A stretch of DNA of 64,000 nucleotides from the NCBI RefSeq assembly GCF_013155375.1, contig NZ_JABJQY010000002.1, forward strand, positions 2,356,001 through 2,420,000, given 5' to 3'. Position numbers and translations under genes: made by a program. Shown here piece by piece: positions 40,924 through 48,881 of this stretch (positions are counted from its first letter, which is position 1; every line of letters begins with the position of its first letter). The notes below the pieces were generated by a model. It was not told the DNA's origin. It ran no database searches and saw nothing but the letters and a program-made list of their open reading frames with translations. Origin of the DNA: Nocardioides sp. zg-1308 (GTDB taxonomy: Bacteria > Actinomycetota > Actinomycetes > Propionibacteriales > Nocardioidaceae).

Positions 40924-42111
40924 ATGTTCCGTCGCATGTCCCGCACCACCGCCGTCGCCCTGACGGTGTCGGCCGTCGCCGTGTCGGTCACCAGCAACGT
41001 CGTCGCCGCGAAGGCGGCCCCGGCGCCGGATGGTGCCGGGCACCACGCCGCGACGTCCACCCAGGAGCGGCTCGACCGGCTCGTGTCCCGCACAGGCTTC
41101 CCGGGCGTCATCGCCACCGTCCGCGGCGCGGACGGGAAGGTGCGCACCTGGACCGCCGGCAGCGGCGACCTCGCCACCGGTGCCCCCGTCCCGGAGGACT
41201 CGCGGGTCCGGATCGCGAGCAACACCAAGATGTTCACCGCCACCGTCGTGCTCCAGCTGGTGGGGGAGGGCCTCGTCGAGCTGGACGCGCCGGTCGAGCG
41301 CTACCTGCCGGGGGTCGTGCGCGGCGGTGGCAACGACGGTCGGCGCATCACCGTGCGCCAGCTGCTGCAGCAGACGAGCGGGCTGCCCGACTACGACTCG
41401 CTCGTGATCGAGGCCGGCGGCTCGCTGAGCGCCGTCGCGCACACCTACTTCGAGCCGCACGACCTGCTCGACGCGGCACTGGCCGAGGGGCGGGACTTCC
41501 GCCCGGGCACGCGCTGGGCGTACTCCAACACCAACTACGTCGTCCTCGGCCTGCTCGTGCAGCGCGTCACCGGCCGCCCGGTCGGGGAGGAGATCGCCCA
41601 CCGGATCATCGAGCCGCTCGGCCTGCGCGACACCTACTGGCCGCGCGCCGGCGAGCAGCGGATCCGCGGCAGCCACCCGCACGGCTACCTCGCCGCCGAG
41701 CCCGGCGCGCCCGGCGCGCCGTGGGAGGACATCACCCGCATGGACCCGTCCCTCGGCTGGGCCGCCGGCCAGCTGGTGTCGACGCCGGCCGACCTCGGCG
41801 CCTTCATGGGCGCGCTGGTGGGTGGCGAGCTCCTCGAGCCCGCGCAGCTGGACGCGATGCAGCAGACCGTGCGGGCGCCCGGCTTCGACGCCGAGCCCGG
41901 CTGGCGCTACGGGCTGGGCCTCGCCAGCCAGCAGCTCGACTGCGGCGTCGTGGGTTGGGGCCATGGCGGCGACATCCAGGGCTTCGAGACCCGCAACCTT
42001 GTCGCCTCTGACGGCCGGTGGGCGGTCGTGGCCGTGACGGCGCTGCCGACGAGCATGGAGATGCTCGCCGACGTGAGCGGCACGGTCGAGGACCTCGTCT
42101 GCGGGGCCTGA
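40924..42111 (+). CDS. Secreted serine hydrolase of the beta-lactamase/D-Ala-D-Ala carboxypeptidase fold
   Basis: 395 residues from ATG 40924 (GAGGAG upstream). A signal peptide MFRRMSRTTAVALTVSAVAVSVTSNVVAAKA ends near residue 32. The catalytic motifs are SNTK (Ser99, Lys102), YSN (Tyr200) and HGG (His347-Gly-Gly), as in class C beta-lactamases, esterase EstB and DD-peptidases. Typical family text includes LLQQTSGLPDY, RPGTRWAYSNTNYVVLGLLVQRVTGRPVGEEI and SLGWAAGQLVSTPADLGAFM. Whether it hydrolyses beta-lactams, peptidoglycan peptides or esters is unclear. It is divergent from a two-component system. Confidence 0.9.
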   Translation: MFRRMSRTTAVALTVSAVAVSVTSNVVAAKAAPAPDGAGHHAATSTQERLDRLVSRTGFPGVIATVRGADGKVRTWTAGSGDLATGAPVPEDSRVRIASNTKMFTATVVLQLVGEGLVELDAPVERYLPGVVRGGGNDGRRITVRQLLQQTSGLPDYDSLVIEAGGSLSAVAHTYFEPHDLLDAALAEGRDFRPGTRWAYSNTNYVVLGLLVQRVTGRPVGEEIAHRIIEPLGLRDTYWPRAGEQRIRGSHPHGYLAAEPGAPGAPWEDITRMDPSLGWAAGQLVSTPADLGAFMGALVGGELLEPAQLDAMQQTVRAPGFDAEPGWRYGLGLASQQLDCGVVGWGHGGDIQGFETRNLVASDGRWAVVAVTALPTSMEMLADVSGTVEDLVCGA

Positions 42112-42122
42112 CGCGACGCGGG

Positions 42123-42143
42123 CCCCACTCCCTATGGGTGGGG
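42123..42143 (+). terminator. Hairpin after the serine hydrolase gene
   Basis: CCCCAC-T-CCC pairs with GGGTGGGG around a TAT loop, with one bulged T. It begins 12 nt after the stop. Confidence 0.6.
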
Positions 42144-42174
42144 TCCGCTTGCCCTCCGAAGCCGTCCGTGGTTC

Positions 42175-42189
42175 GTTTACAACGTAAAC
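42175..42189. promoter_or_regulatory. TetR-type palindrome GTTTAC-AAC-GTAAAC
   Basis: A perfect 6-bp inverted repeat with a 3-nt centre, AT-rich against a GC-rich background, 128 nt upstream of the channel-like gene. The form resembles TetR-family operators, but no TetR gene is in the window. Confidence 0.5.
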
Positions 42190-42316
42190 CCGCCGCGACG
42201 GCGTGCCGCCCGTGAGCCGGTCGACCCGTTCGCCGGCAGGCGCTCGGTCGCGCTCCCAGCCCTGTGCGGAGCGCGCCGGGTGCTGTCGCGGTGTCCCCCG
42301 GACCAAGGAGAAACGC

Positions 42317-43162
42317 ATGCAAGAATCACTCGAGAACGGCTTGCGGAGCGGGTTCAGCCTCATCGCCGAGTTCCTGCCCAAGCTCGTGCTCTTCCTGATC
42401 ATCCTCGTCGTCGGCCTCCTCGTCGCGAAGGCCATCGGCAAGGCGCTCAACGCCGTCCTGGAGCGGGTCGGATTCGACCGCGCGGTGGAGCGTGGAGGTG
42501 TGCGGAAGGCGCTGGAGAACTCCAAGATGGACGCGAGCGACATCGTCGCCAAGCTCATCCACTACACGCTCGTGCTGTTCGTCCTGCAGCTCGCCTTCGG
42601 GGTGTTCGGGCCCAACCCGATCAGCGACCTGCTGACCCAGGTGATCACCTTCCTGCCCAGCCTGATCGTCGCGATCATCATCCTCGTGGTCGCCTCCGCG
42701 ATCGCCGCTGCGGTCAAGGTCCTGGTCGAGGGCGCCCTGGGCGGCCTGTCCTACGGCAAGGCACTGGCCAACGTCGCCTCGATCTTCATCCTCTTCCTCG
42801 GCGTGGTCGCCGCGCTCAACCAGGTCGGCGTCGCCACGACGGTGACGACCCCCGTGCTCGTCGCCATCCTCGCCACCGTCGGCGGCGTGATCGTGGTCGG
42901 TGTCGGTGGTGGCCTGATCAAGCCGATGCAGCACCGCTGGGAGGGCTACCTGTCCCGCGCCGAGGAGGAGGCTCCCCGCATCAAGCGCGAGGCCGCCGCC
43001 GCCCCGAGCGTCGGCGAGCAGGCGCAGCAGGCGACCTCCAGCCTGCGCACCGGCACCGGCACCGGCACCGCTGGTGGCTCCACTGCCGCCGGCGGGACGT
43101 ACGACCCCACGTACAACTCGACCTTCGGTGCTCCGGGGACCGACGGCACGCCGCGGACCTGA
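42317..43162 (+). CDS. Conserved TM-helix membrane protein (MscS/CmpX-like)
   Basis: 281 residues from ATG 42317 with AAGGAG 6 nt upstream. At least four membrane helices: LPKLVLFLIILVVGLLVAKAIG, LIHYTLVLFVLQLAFGVFG, LPSLIVAIIILVVASAIAAAV and VATTVTTPVLVAILATVGGVIVVGVGGG. The repeated 'ENGLRSGFSLIAEFLPKLVLF' and 'VGKALNAVLERVGFD' style blocks are those of the conserved TM helix repeat (PF05552) seen in small MscS-related proteins. The C-terminal 60 residues are Gly/Thr/Ala rich and disordered. No MscS beta domain is evident. The role may be osmotic or quorum-signal-related permeability; uncertain. Confidence 0.82.
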   Translation: MQESLENGLRSGFSLIAEFLPKLVLFLIILVVGLLVAKAIGKALNAVLERVGFDRAVERGGVRKALENSKMDASDIVAKLIHYTLVLFVLQLAFGVFGPNPISDLLTQVITFLPSLIVAIIILVVASAIAAAVKVLVEGALGGLSYGKALANVASIFILFLGVVAALNQVGVATTVTTPVLVAILATVGGVIVVGVGGGLIKPMQHRWEGYLSRAEEEAPRIKREAAAAPSVGEQAQQATSSLRTGTGTGTAGGSTAAGGTYDPTYNSTFGAPGTDGTPRT

Positions 43163-43169
43163 CACCCGG

Positions 43170-44048
43170 TCAGGCAGCCAGCGCCCGCACGTCGTCGGTC
43201 TCCCCGACGGCGTCGCGGGCGCCGCTGCGCTCGGCGCCGATGCCGGCCGCCACGACGAGGGAGATGCCCACGACGGCGATGCCGTTCGGCACCTGGCTCA
43301 GCGCGACGAACCCGATCACGAGGGCGAATGCCGGCTCGAGGGCCATCAGGGTGCCGAAGGCGCCGGTGGTCAGCCGCCGGAGGGCGACCAGCTCGAGCGC
43401 GAAGGGCACGACGGGCAGCAGGATCGCCAGCCCGAGGCCGAGGAGCAGCAGCTCGGGGGTCAGGTGGTCGACGACGCCCGGCCCCGCGACGACCGTCGCG
43501 ACCAGCGCCGCGACGGGCATCGAGATCGCCAGCCCGCCGAGGCCGCTCACCGCGTCGCCGACGCGCTGCGTCAGCAGGATGTACGCCGCCCAGCACAGGG
43601 CGGCACCGAGCGCGAAGGCCACGCCGAGGGGGTCGGCGGCGCCCGTCCACGGCTGGGTCAGCAGCACGACTCCCGCCGCGGCGACCAGGGCCCAGGCGCG
43701 CCCGACGCCGCGGCTGCGCCACACGGCGACCCCCAGGGGTCCCAGGAACTCCAGGGCGCTGGCGGTGCCGAGGGGCAGCCTCGCGATGGAGGCCATGAAC
43801 AGGAGCGTGACGCCGGCGGTGACGACGCCGAGCGCCGTGCCGGCCACCAGGGCCTCGCGGCTGTAGAGCCCCCGCCGCGGGCGGACGATGAGCAGCAGCA
43901 GGATCCCCGCCCAGAAGAGCCGCAGCCACGCCGCGCCGGACGCGCCGACGTCGTCGATCAGGCCGACGGACGCGGCCAGCCCGAGCTGGACGCAGAGCAT
44001 GGAGGCGACAGCCATCGAGGCACCGGTGCGGGCGGGGGAGAGGGGCAT
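43170..44048 (-). CDS. EamA-family (RhtA-like) exporter
   Basis: 292 residues from ATG 44048 ([14 protein letters not shown]); GGAGG lies directly before it and an upstream in-frame ATG at 44114 is possible. Ten hydrophobic helices form two EamA repeats, with [38 protein letters not shown] and the second-half [19 protein letters not shown]...[13 protein letters not shown], and a [18 protein letters not shown] end. RhtA-type members export amino acids or other metabolites. It is divergent from a LysR gene, its likely regulator. It converges on the channel-like gene; CCTGAC/GTCAGG (43158-43174) spans both stops. Confidence 0.9.
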   Translation of the reverse strand: MPLSPARTGASMAVASMLCVQLGLAASVGLIDDVGASGAAWLRLFWAGILLLLIVRPRRGLYSREALVAGTALGVVTAGVTLLFMASIARLPLGTASALEFLGPLGVAVWRSRGVGRAWALVAAAGVVLLTQPWTGAADPLGVAFALGAALCWAAYILLTQRVGDAVSGLGGLAISMPVAALVATVVAGPGVVDHLTPELLLLGLGLAILLPVVPFALELVALRRLTTGAFGTLMALEPAFALVIGFVALSQVPNGIAVVGISLVVAAGIGAERSGARDAVGETDDVRALAA

Positions 44049-44131
44049 GCCTCCAGTAGAGACGACGCCCACCGTTCGCGTCCACGTGACTTTGCTGGAC
44101 ATATCGTTCGTCATCCCGACACAATTGGGGG

Positions 44132-44995
44132 ATGGACGTGCGGCGACTCCGGATGCTCCTCGAGCTCTCCCGGCTCGGGTCGATGCACGAGGTGGCGGAC
44201 GCGCTCGGCACCACGACCTCGAGCGTCTCCCAGGGCATCGCCGCCCTCGCCCGCGACGTCGGGAGCCCGCTCCTCGAGCCGGACGGCCGGCGCGTCCGCC
44301 TGACGCCGGCCGGGCGACGGCTGGCCGACCACGCCGTGACGATCCTCGCGGCGGTGGAGTCGGCCCGGCTCGACCTCGACCCCGCCGCCGAGCCGGTCGG
44401 CGTGCTGCGGGTGGCCGGGTTCGCCTCGGCCGTGCGCCGCTCGCTGCTCCCCGCGATCGACGACCTGCAGCGCACCCATCCCGGCATCGAGGTCCGCGTC
44501 CTCGAGTACGAGCCGCTCGAGGCGTTCGGGCTGCTCGCGCGCGACGAGGTCGACCTCGCGCTGGTCTACGACTACGACCTCGCGCCCGCCGACTGGCGCG
44601 AGGACCACGAGGTCGTGCCGCTGTGGCAGGTCGAGTGGGGCGTCGGCGTGCCCACCCGCGACCGCGGGCTCACGCTCGCCGACCTCGCCGACCGCGACTG
44701 GATCATCAACTCGCGCAACACCGCCGACGAGGACGCACTGCGCACCCTCGCCTCACGGGCCGGCTTCGTCCCGCGCATCGCCCACCGCATCGACGCCCTC
44801 GAGCTGGTCGACGACCTGGTGGTCGCCGGCCGGGGGGTGGGGCTGCTGCCGCGCGGACGCGCGTCGCGGCGCGGGGTGAGCGTCGTACGCCTGCGCGACC
44901 CCGGGCTGTGGCTGCGCGCCTACGCCGTCACCCGGCGCGGCCGCGCGACCTGGCCGCCGCTGCGTGCGGTGACCGAGCGCCTGGCGACCGGCTGA
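44132..44995 (+). CDS. LysR-family transcriptional regulator
   Basis: 287 residues; CACAAT (44120-44125) is 6 nt before the ATG. The [61 protein letters not shown] is at the N-terminus, and a substrate-binding domain with [47 protein letters not shown] and [20 protein letters not shown] follows. It is divergent from an EamA exporter in the classic LysR-exporter arrangement, so ligand-dependent control of efflux is probable. Confidence 0.9.
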   Translation: MDVRRLRMLLELSRLGSMHEVADALGTTTSSVSQGIAALARDVGSPLLEPDGRRVRLTPAGRRLADHAVTILAAVESARLDLDPAAEPVGVLRVAGFASAVRRSLLPAIDDLQRTHPGIEVRVLEYEPLEAFGLLARDEVDLALVYDYDLAPADWREDHEVVPLWQVEWGVGVPTRDRGLTLADLADRDWIINSRNTADEDALRTLASRAGFVPRIAHRIDALELVDDLVVAGRGVGLLPRGRASRRGVSVVRLRDPGLWLRAYAVTRRGRATWPPLRAVTERLATG

Positions 44996-45043
44996 GTACC
45001 CGCTGATTACAGGGGGAGGACAGGGGGGAGGACCGGGCCGGCG

Positions 45044-45835
45044 TCAGCGGACGAGGCTGTTGCCGTGGACGGCGGCGAGCCGCGCCTTGACGCTGAGCAG
45101 CGTCTCGATGATGAGGTCCTCGCGGCCGTTGTCGAGGCGGCTGATCGGCACGGCGACGCTGAGGGCGTCGACGGCCTGGTGGCTGAAGGGCAGGGCGACG
45201 CCGAAGCAGCGCACGCCCATGCACGACTCCTCGCTCTCGGTGGCGTAGCCGTGGATCTCCGCGCGCTCGATGATCTCGAGGACCGCGTCCTTGTCGGTGG
45301 TGGTGTTGGGCGTGATCGCGCTGATGTGGTCGGGGACCATGTCGCGGCGCTCCTCCAGGGGCAGCTCGGCGAGCAGCGCCCGGCCCAGGGAGGTGGCGTA
45401 GGCGGGCAGGCGCCGGCCGACGGCGGAGTGCATCCGCAGCGGGTGCATCGACTCGCGCTTGGCGGTGTAGATGACGTCGTGGCCGTCGAGGCGCCCGAGG
45501 TGCACGGTCTCCTCGGTGGCCGCCGCGACCTCGTCGAGGACCGAGGCGGCACGCGCGAGCACGGGGTCGCCGTCGAGGTAGGCCGAGCTCACGACGAGGG
45601 AGTGGATCCCGAGCTGGTAGACGCTGCCGGTGGGATCGGTCTGCAGCCACCCGCGGTCCACCATCGTGCGCAGCAGCGCGTGCAGGCTGCTCTTGGGGAT
45701 GCTCAACCGGGTCGAGAGCTGCAGCTGGGTGCCGGGGCCGTTGGCGGCGATCTCGTCGAGCAGGTCGAGCGCCCGGGCGGCCGACTTGACCGGACCGGCG
45801 GCGGTGGGCGGAGCGAGCTCCTTCTGCAGCGTCAT
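45044..45835 (-). CDS. IclR-family transcriptional regulator of the kdu operon
   Basis: 263 residues from ATG 45835. An IclR winged HTH (SAARALDLLDEIAANGPGTQLQLSTRLSIPKSSLHALLRTMVDRGWLQTD) is followed by the effector domain with RRLPAYATSLGRALLAELP, MVPDHISAITPNTTTDKDAVLEIIERAEIHGYATESEESCMGVRCFGVALPF and ALSVAVPISRL. The CMGVRCFG segment supplies the pocket Cys residues typical of IclR members. It is divergent from kduI. KdgR-type IclR regulators control uronate catabolism in other bacteria, so this is the likely local repressor, with ligand KDG or a related 2-keto-3-deoxyacid (inference). Confidence 0.9.
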   Translation of the reverse strand: MTLQKELAPPTAAGPVKSAARALDLLDEIAANGPGTQLQLSTRLSIPKSSLHALLRTMVDRGWLQTDPTGSVYQLGIHSLVVSSAYLDGDPVLARAASVLDEVAAATEETVHLGRLDGHDVIYTAKRESMHPLRMHSAVGRRLPAYATSLGRALLAELPLEERRDMVPDHISAITPNTTTDKDAVLEIIERAEIHGYATESEESCMGVRCFGVALPFSHQAVDALSVAVPISRLDNGREDLIIETLLSVKARLAAVHGNSLVR

Positions 45836-45895
45836 GGACTCGTCTCCCCGTGATGGTGCGGGGCTCCGTGCCCCGTCGTGCTCGATCGTAGCGCG

Positions 45896-45990
45896 AGTTC
45901 GCATACATGGACAGTGGTCCAGATGCTTGACCAGTGACGGGCGTCACGTATACGCTGAACTCAGTTCACATAGACGAACGCAGTTCATAA
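45896..45990. promoter_or_regulatory. iclR-kduI control region with repeated AGTTC sites
   Basis: AGTTCGCATACATGGAC (45896-45912) and AGTTCACATAGACGAAC (45963-45979) are related; a shorter AGTTCATAA follows at 45982-45990. For kduI, TTGACC (45927-45932) with TATACG (45949-45954) or TACGCT (45951-45956) is the likely promoter. Between -35 and -10 lies GTGACG-GG-CGTCAC (45934-45947), which also fits GTGA-N6-TCAC. The second AGTTC site falls at or just after the start of transcription, as expected for repression. Confidence 0.6.
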
Positions 45991-46010
45991 CACCGAGGAG
46001 TGTTCCCGTC

Positions 46011-46826
46011 ATGCAGGTGCGATATTCCACGTCTCCGACCAGTGCGGAGACTGCCACCACGGCAGACCTGCGCGACACCTTCCTGGTCCCGGACCTCTTC
46101 GTCAACGGTGAGGTCCACGCCACCTACACCCACGAGGACCGCATGGTGATCGGCGGCGCGGTGCCCGGCACGGGGCAGCTCGACCTGCCGGCCTGGACCG
46201 ACGTCCTCGGCACCGAGTCCCACCTCGAGCGCCGCGAGCTCGGCGTCACCAACGTCGGCGGCGCCGGCCACGTCATCGTGGACGGCGAGAAGTTCGAGCT
46301 CGAGCACCTCGACGGCCTCTACGTCGGCCGGGGGAGCGAGGTCGCCTTCGCCGGCGAGGAGGCCGCCTTCTACTTCGTGTCGGCCTCGGCCCACGCGACC
46401 TACCCCGCCACCCTCCTGAGCCACGAGCAGGTCGAGCCGGTCGCCCTCGGGTCGCCGGAGGCGGCCAACGAGCGCAGCCTGTTCCGCTACGCGTGGGGCC
46501 AGGACCTCGAGACCTCCGTCCTCCAGTTCGGCGTCACCGTCATCGCCGACGGCTCGGTGTGGAACACGTTCCCGCCCCACCTCCACGCGCGCCGCACCGA
46601 GGTCTACTGCTACGTCGACCTGGCCGAGGACGACCGCGTCTTCCACTTCATGGGCCAGCCCGGGCACACCCGCCACCTCGTGGTGCGGAACCGCCAGGCC
46701 GTCATCGCGCCGCCGTGGTCGATCCACGCCGGCGCCGGCACCGGGTCGTACGCCTTCATCTGGGCGATGGCCGGTGAGAACAACTGCTACACCGACCTCT
46801 CGCCCGTGGCGGTGGACGACCTGTGA
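46011..46826 (+). CDS. kduI: 5-dehydro-4-deoxy-D-glucuronate isomerase KduI
   Basis: 271 residues from ATG 46011 (GAGGAG about 10 nt upstream). The KduI cupin pattern is clear: DLFVNGEVHATYTHEDRMVIGGAVP near residue 30, LERRELGVTNVGGAGHVIVDGEKFELEHLDGLYVGRG, and the metal-binding FPPHLHARRTEVYCYVDL with two His and a Glu, followed by the VIAPPWSIHAGAGTGSYAFIWAMAGEN segment. It isomerises 5-keto-4-deoxyuronate, produced from unsaturated uronates, to 2,5-diketo-3-deoxygluconate. It is first gene of the operon and coupled to kduD by a GTGA overlap. Confidence 0.94.
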   Translation: MQVRYSTSPTSAETATTADLRDTFLVPDLFVNGEVHATYTHEDRMVIGGAVPGTGQLDLPAWTDVLGTESHLERRELGVTNVGGAGHVIVDGEKFELEHLDGLYVGRGSEVAFAGEEAAFYFVSASAHATYPATLLSHEQVEPVALGSPEAANERSLFRYAWGQDLETSVLQFGVTVIADGSVWNTFPPHLHARRTEVYCYVDLAEDDRVFHFMGQPGHTRHLVVRNRQAVIAPPWSIHAGAGTGSYAFIWAMAGENNCYTDLSPVAVDDL

Positions 46827-47638
46827 CCCAGCTCGCCCCCTCCTCCTCCCGGTCCGGCTCCCCGTCGCCCGCCACCGACGGCGCCCGCTCACCGTTCGAC
46901 CTGCACGGCAGGTGCGCGGTGGTGACCGGTGCCGGTCGCGGCATCGGGCGTGCGGTGGCCCTCGGCCTCGCGCAGGCCGGCGCCGACGTCGTGCTCCTCG
47001 GTCGCCCCGGCGCCCAGGACGCCACGCGTGACGCCGTGCAGGAGCTGGGCCGGTCGGTCGACGTGGTCGACCTCGACGTGAGCGACCACGACGCCGTCGA
47101 GCGCGTGGCCGCCGAGCTGGCCGCCGAGCGCCAGGTCGACGTCCTCGTCAACAACGCCGGGATCATCGACCGCGAGGACAGCGTCGACGTCGACCGCGCG
47201 TCGTGGGAGCGGGTCCTCGACGTGAACCTCACCGGGATGTTCCTCCTCTGCCAGGCGCTCGGGCGTCCGATGGTCGAGCGCGGCCACGGCAAGATCGTCA
47301 GCATCGCCAGCCTGCTGTCATTCCAGGGCGGCGTCCGCGTGGTGTCGTACGCCGCCAGCAAGCACGGCGTCGCCGGCGTCACCAAGGCGCTCGCCAACGA
47401 GTGGGGACCGCACGGCGTGCAGGTCAACGCGATCGCGCCCGGCTACATCTCCACCGACAACACCACCGCCCTGCGCGAGGACCCCGACCGCTCGCGGTCC
47501 ATCCTCGAGCGGATCCCCGCGGGCCGCTGGGGCTCGGCCGACGACATCGCCGGCGCGGCGGTCTTCCTCAGCTCGTCGGCCGCCGACTACGTCAACGGGC
47601 ACGTGCTCGCCGTCGACGGCGGCTGGATGGCCCGCTGA
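46823..47638 (+). CDS. kduD: 2-dehydro-3-deoxy-D-gluconate 5-dehydrogenase KduD (SDR)
   Basis: 271 residues from GTG 46823 in the GTGA overlap. After ~24 low-complexity residues comes the SDR core: VTGAGRGIGRAVALGLAQAGADVVLLGRP, LVNNAGIIDREDSVDVDRASWERVLDVNLTGMFLLCQA, and catalytic Ser/Tyr/Lys in SIASLLSFQGGVRVVSYAASKHGVAGVTKALANEWGPHGVQVNAIAPGYISTDNT. It reduces 2,5-diketo-3-deoxygluconate to 2-keto-3-deoxygluconate with NAD(P)H. The conserved KduD trait of 'NDNT' after GYI/M is present as STDNT. Confidence 0.92.
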   Translation: MTQLAPSSSRSGSPSPATDGARSPFDLHGRCAVVTGAGRGIGRAVALGLAQAGADVVLLGRPGAQDATRDAVQELGRSVDVVDLDVSDHDAVERVAAELAAERQVDVLVNNAGIIDREDSVDVDRASWERVLDVNLTGMFLLCQALGRPMVERGHGKIVSIASLLSFQGGVRVVSYAASKHGVAGVTKALANEWGPHGVQVNAIAPGYISTDNTTALREDPDRSRSILERIPAGRWGSADDIAGAAVFLSSSAADYVNGHVLAVDGGWMAR

Positions 47639-47651
47639 CCCACCCGGTTCC

Positions 47652-47721
47652 CCGCACCACCCCCACCGCACCATCGCTCACCCCGCCGCACCACCCCACC
47701 GCACCACCCCTCACCGCACCA
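47652..47721 (+). repeat. Degenerate CCGCACCA tandem repeat in the kduD-SBP gap
   Basis: Five copies of CCGCACCA at 47652, 47666, 47686, 47699 and 47714, interspersed with CCCC/TCACC. It fills much of the 157-bp gap. There is no hairpin and no gene in it. Confidence 0.75.
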
Positions 47722-47795
47722 CCACTCGGGGCAGTACCTGACCCAGTCAGTCCCACCGCCGGACAACCGGCTCCGAAAGAGAATGAGGATCGACC

Positions 47796-48881
47796 ATGAA
47801 GTTCACCTCTCGACCGACCGCAGTCGTGCTCGGCCTGACCCTGGCAGCTGCCGCCCTCGCGGGCTGCAGCGAGGAGGCCGGTGGCAGCGGCGGTGGCGGC
47901 TCCGAGGCTGGAGCCTGCGCGCCCGAGGACGTCACCCTGGTGGGCCAGGTGCGCAACGAGTCCAACCCCTACGAGGCCTCGTGGCTCGACGGCGGCGACG
48001 CCTTCGCCGAGCAGGTCGGCCTCGAGCAGCAGCGCCTCACCTACGACGCCGACTCGACCAAGCAGCAGGAGCAGATCACCCAGCTGCTCGCCGGCAACAC
48101 CGACTGCCTCGTCATGAACATCCTGCCCAACGGCGACTCCGACACCCTGCCGATCGTCGAGGGTGCCGAGGAGGCCGGCGCCTACCTCGTCACGCAGTGG
48201 AACAAGCCGGCCGACGTCAACGTCACCGACTACGACCAGTGGCTGAGCCACATCACCTACAACGGCGTGGAGTCCGGCCAGCAGATCGGCGACGCGCTCG
48301 CGGAGGCCATCGGCGGCTCGGGCGGCATCATCGCCCTGCAGGGCATCCTCGACACCGGTGCCGCCAAGGACCGCTTCGCCGGGCTCGAGGCGTCGCTGGA
48401 GGCCAACCCCGACGTCGAGCTCCTCGACGACCAGACCGCCAACTTCTCGCGCGACGAGGCGCTGGCCGTCACCAAGACGCTCCTCACCAAGCACGGTGAC
48501 GACGTCAAGGGCATCTGGGCCGCCAACGACGACATGGCGCTCGGCGCGCTCGCTGCGCTCGAGCAGGCGGGCCGGGACGACGTCGCGGTCGTCGGCATCG
48601 ACGCCGTCCCCGACGCGCTGACCGCCATCGAGGACGGCGCCATGACCGCGACCGTCTCCTCGGACGGCCCGTGGCAGGGCGGCATCGGCCTGGCCATCGG
48701 CTACTGCGTGGCCACCGGTGAGCTCTCCGTCGACGACATCGCCGACGAGGACCGCGCCTGGTTCGCCGAGCAGTTCCTCATCACCGGCGACAACGTCGGC
48801 GAGTTCACCGCTCCCGAGGTGGACGAGTCCGACTTCGCGTGCGACAACGTCTTCAGCCGGTCGCAGGGCCCGATCTCGTGA
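47796..48881 (+). CDS. Sugar ABC transporter substrate-binding lipoprotein
   Basis: 361 residues. Signal peptide MKFTSRPTAVVLGLTLAAAALAGC with lipobox LAGC (Cys24), then a Gly/Ser-rich linker. The RbsB/periplasmic-binding-protein-1 fold is shown by VTLVGQVRNESNPYEASWLDGGDAFAEQVG, QEQITQLLAGNTDCLVMNILPNGD, GGSGGIIALQGILDTGAAKDRFAGLEASLEANPDVELLDDQTANFSRDEAL and KGIWAANDDMALGALAALEQAGRDDVAVVGIDAVPDALTAIEDGAMTATVSSD. It binds a pyranose-type sugar, by context a uronate or oligouronate. GAGGATCGACC precedes the ATG. The permease start overlaps its stop (GTGA). Confidence 0.92.
   Translation: MKFTSRPTAVVLGLTLAAAALAGCSEEAGGSGGGGSEAGACAPEDVTLVGQVRNESNPYEASWLDGGDAFAEQVGLEQQRLTYDADSTKQQEQITQLLAGNTDCLVMNILPNGDSDTLPIVEGAEEAGAYLVTQWNKPADVNVTDYDQWLSHITYNGVESGQQIGDALAEAIGGSGGIIALQGILDTGAAKDRFAGLEASLEANPDVELLDDQTANFSRDEALAVTKTLLTKHGDDVKGIWAANDDMALGALAALEQAGRDDVAVVGIDAVPDALTAIEDGAMTATVSSDGPWQGGIGLAIGYCVATGELSVDDIADEDRAWFAEQFLITGDNVGEFTAPEVDESDFACDNVFSRSQGPIS

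Noticed and set aside
40924..42111. Call as an acquired beta-lactamase resistance gene
   Set aside because: SNTK, YSN and HGG motifs are shared by DD-peptidases and esterases, and nothing mobile flanks it, so only the fold can be claimed.
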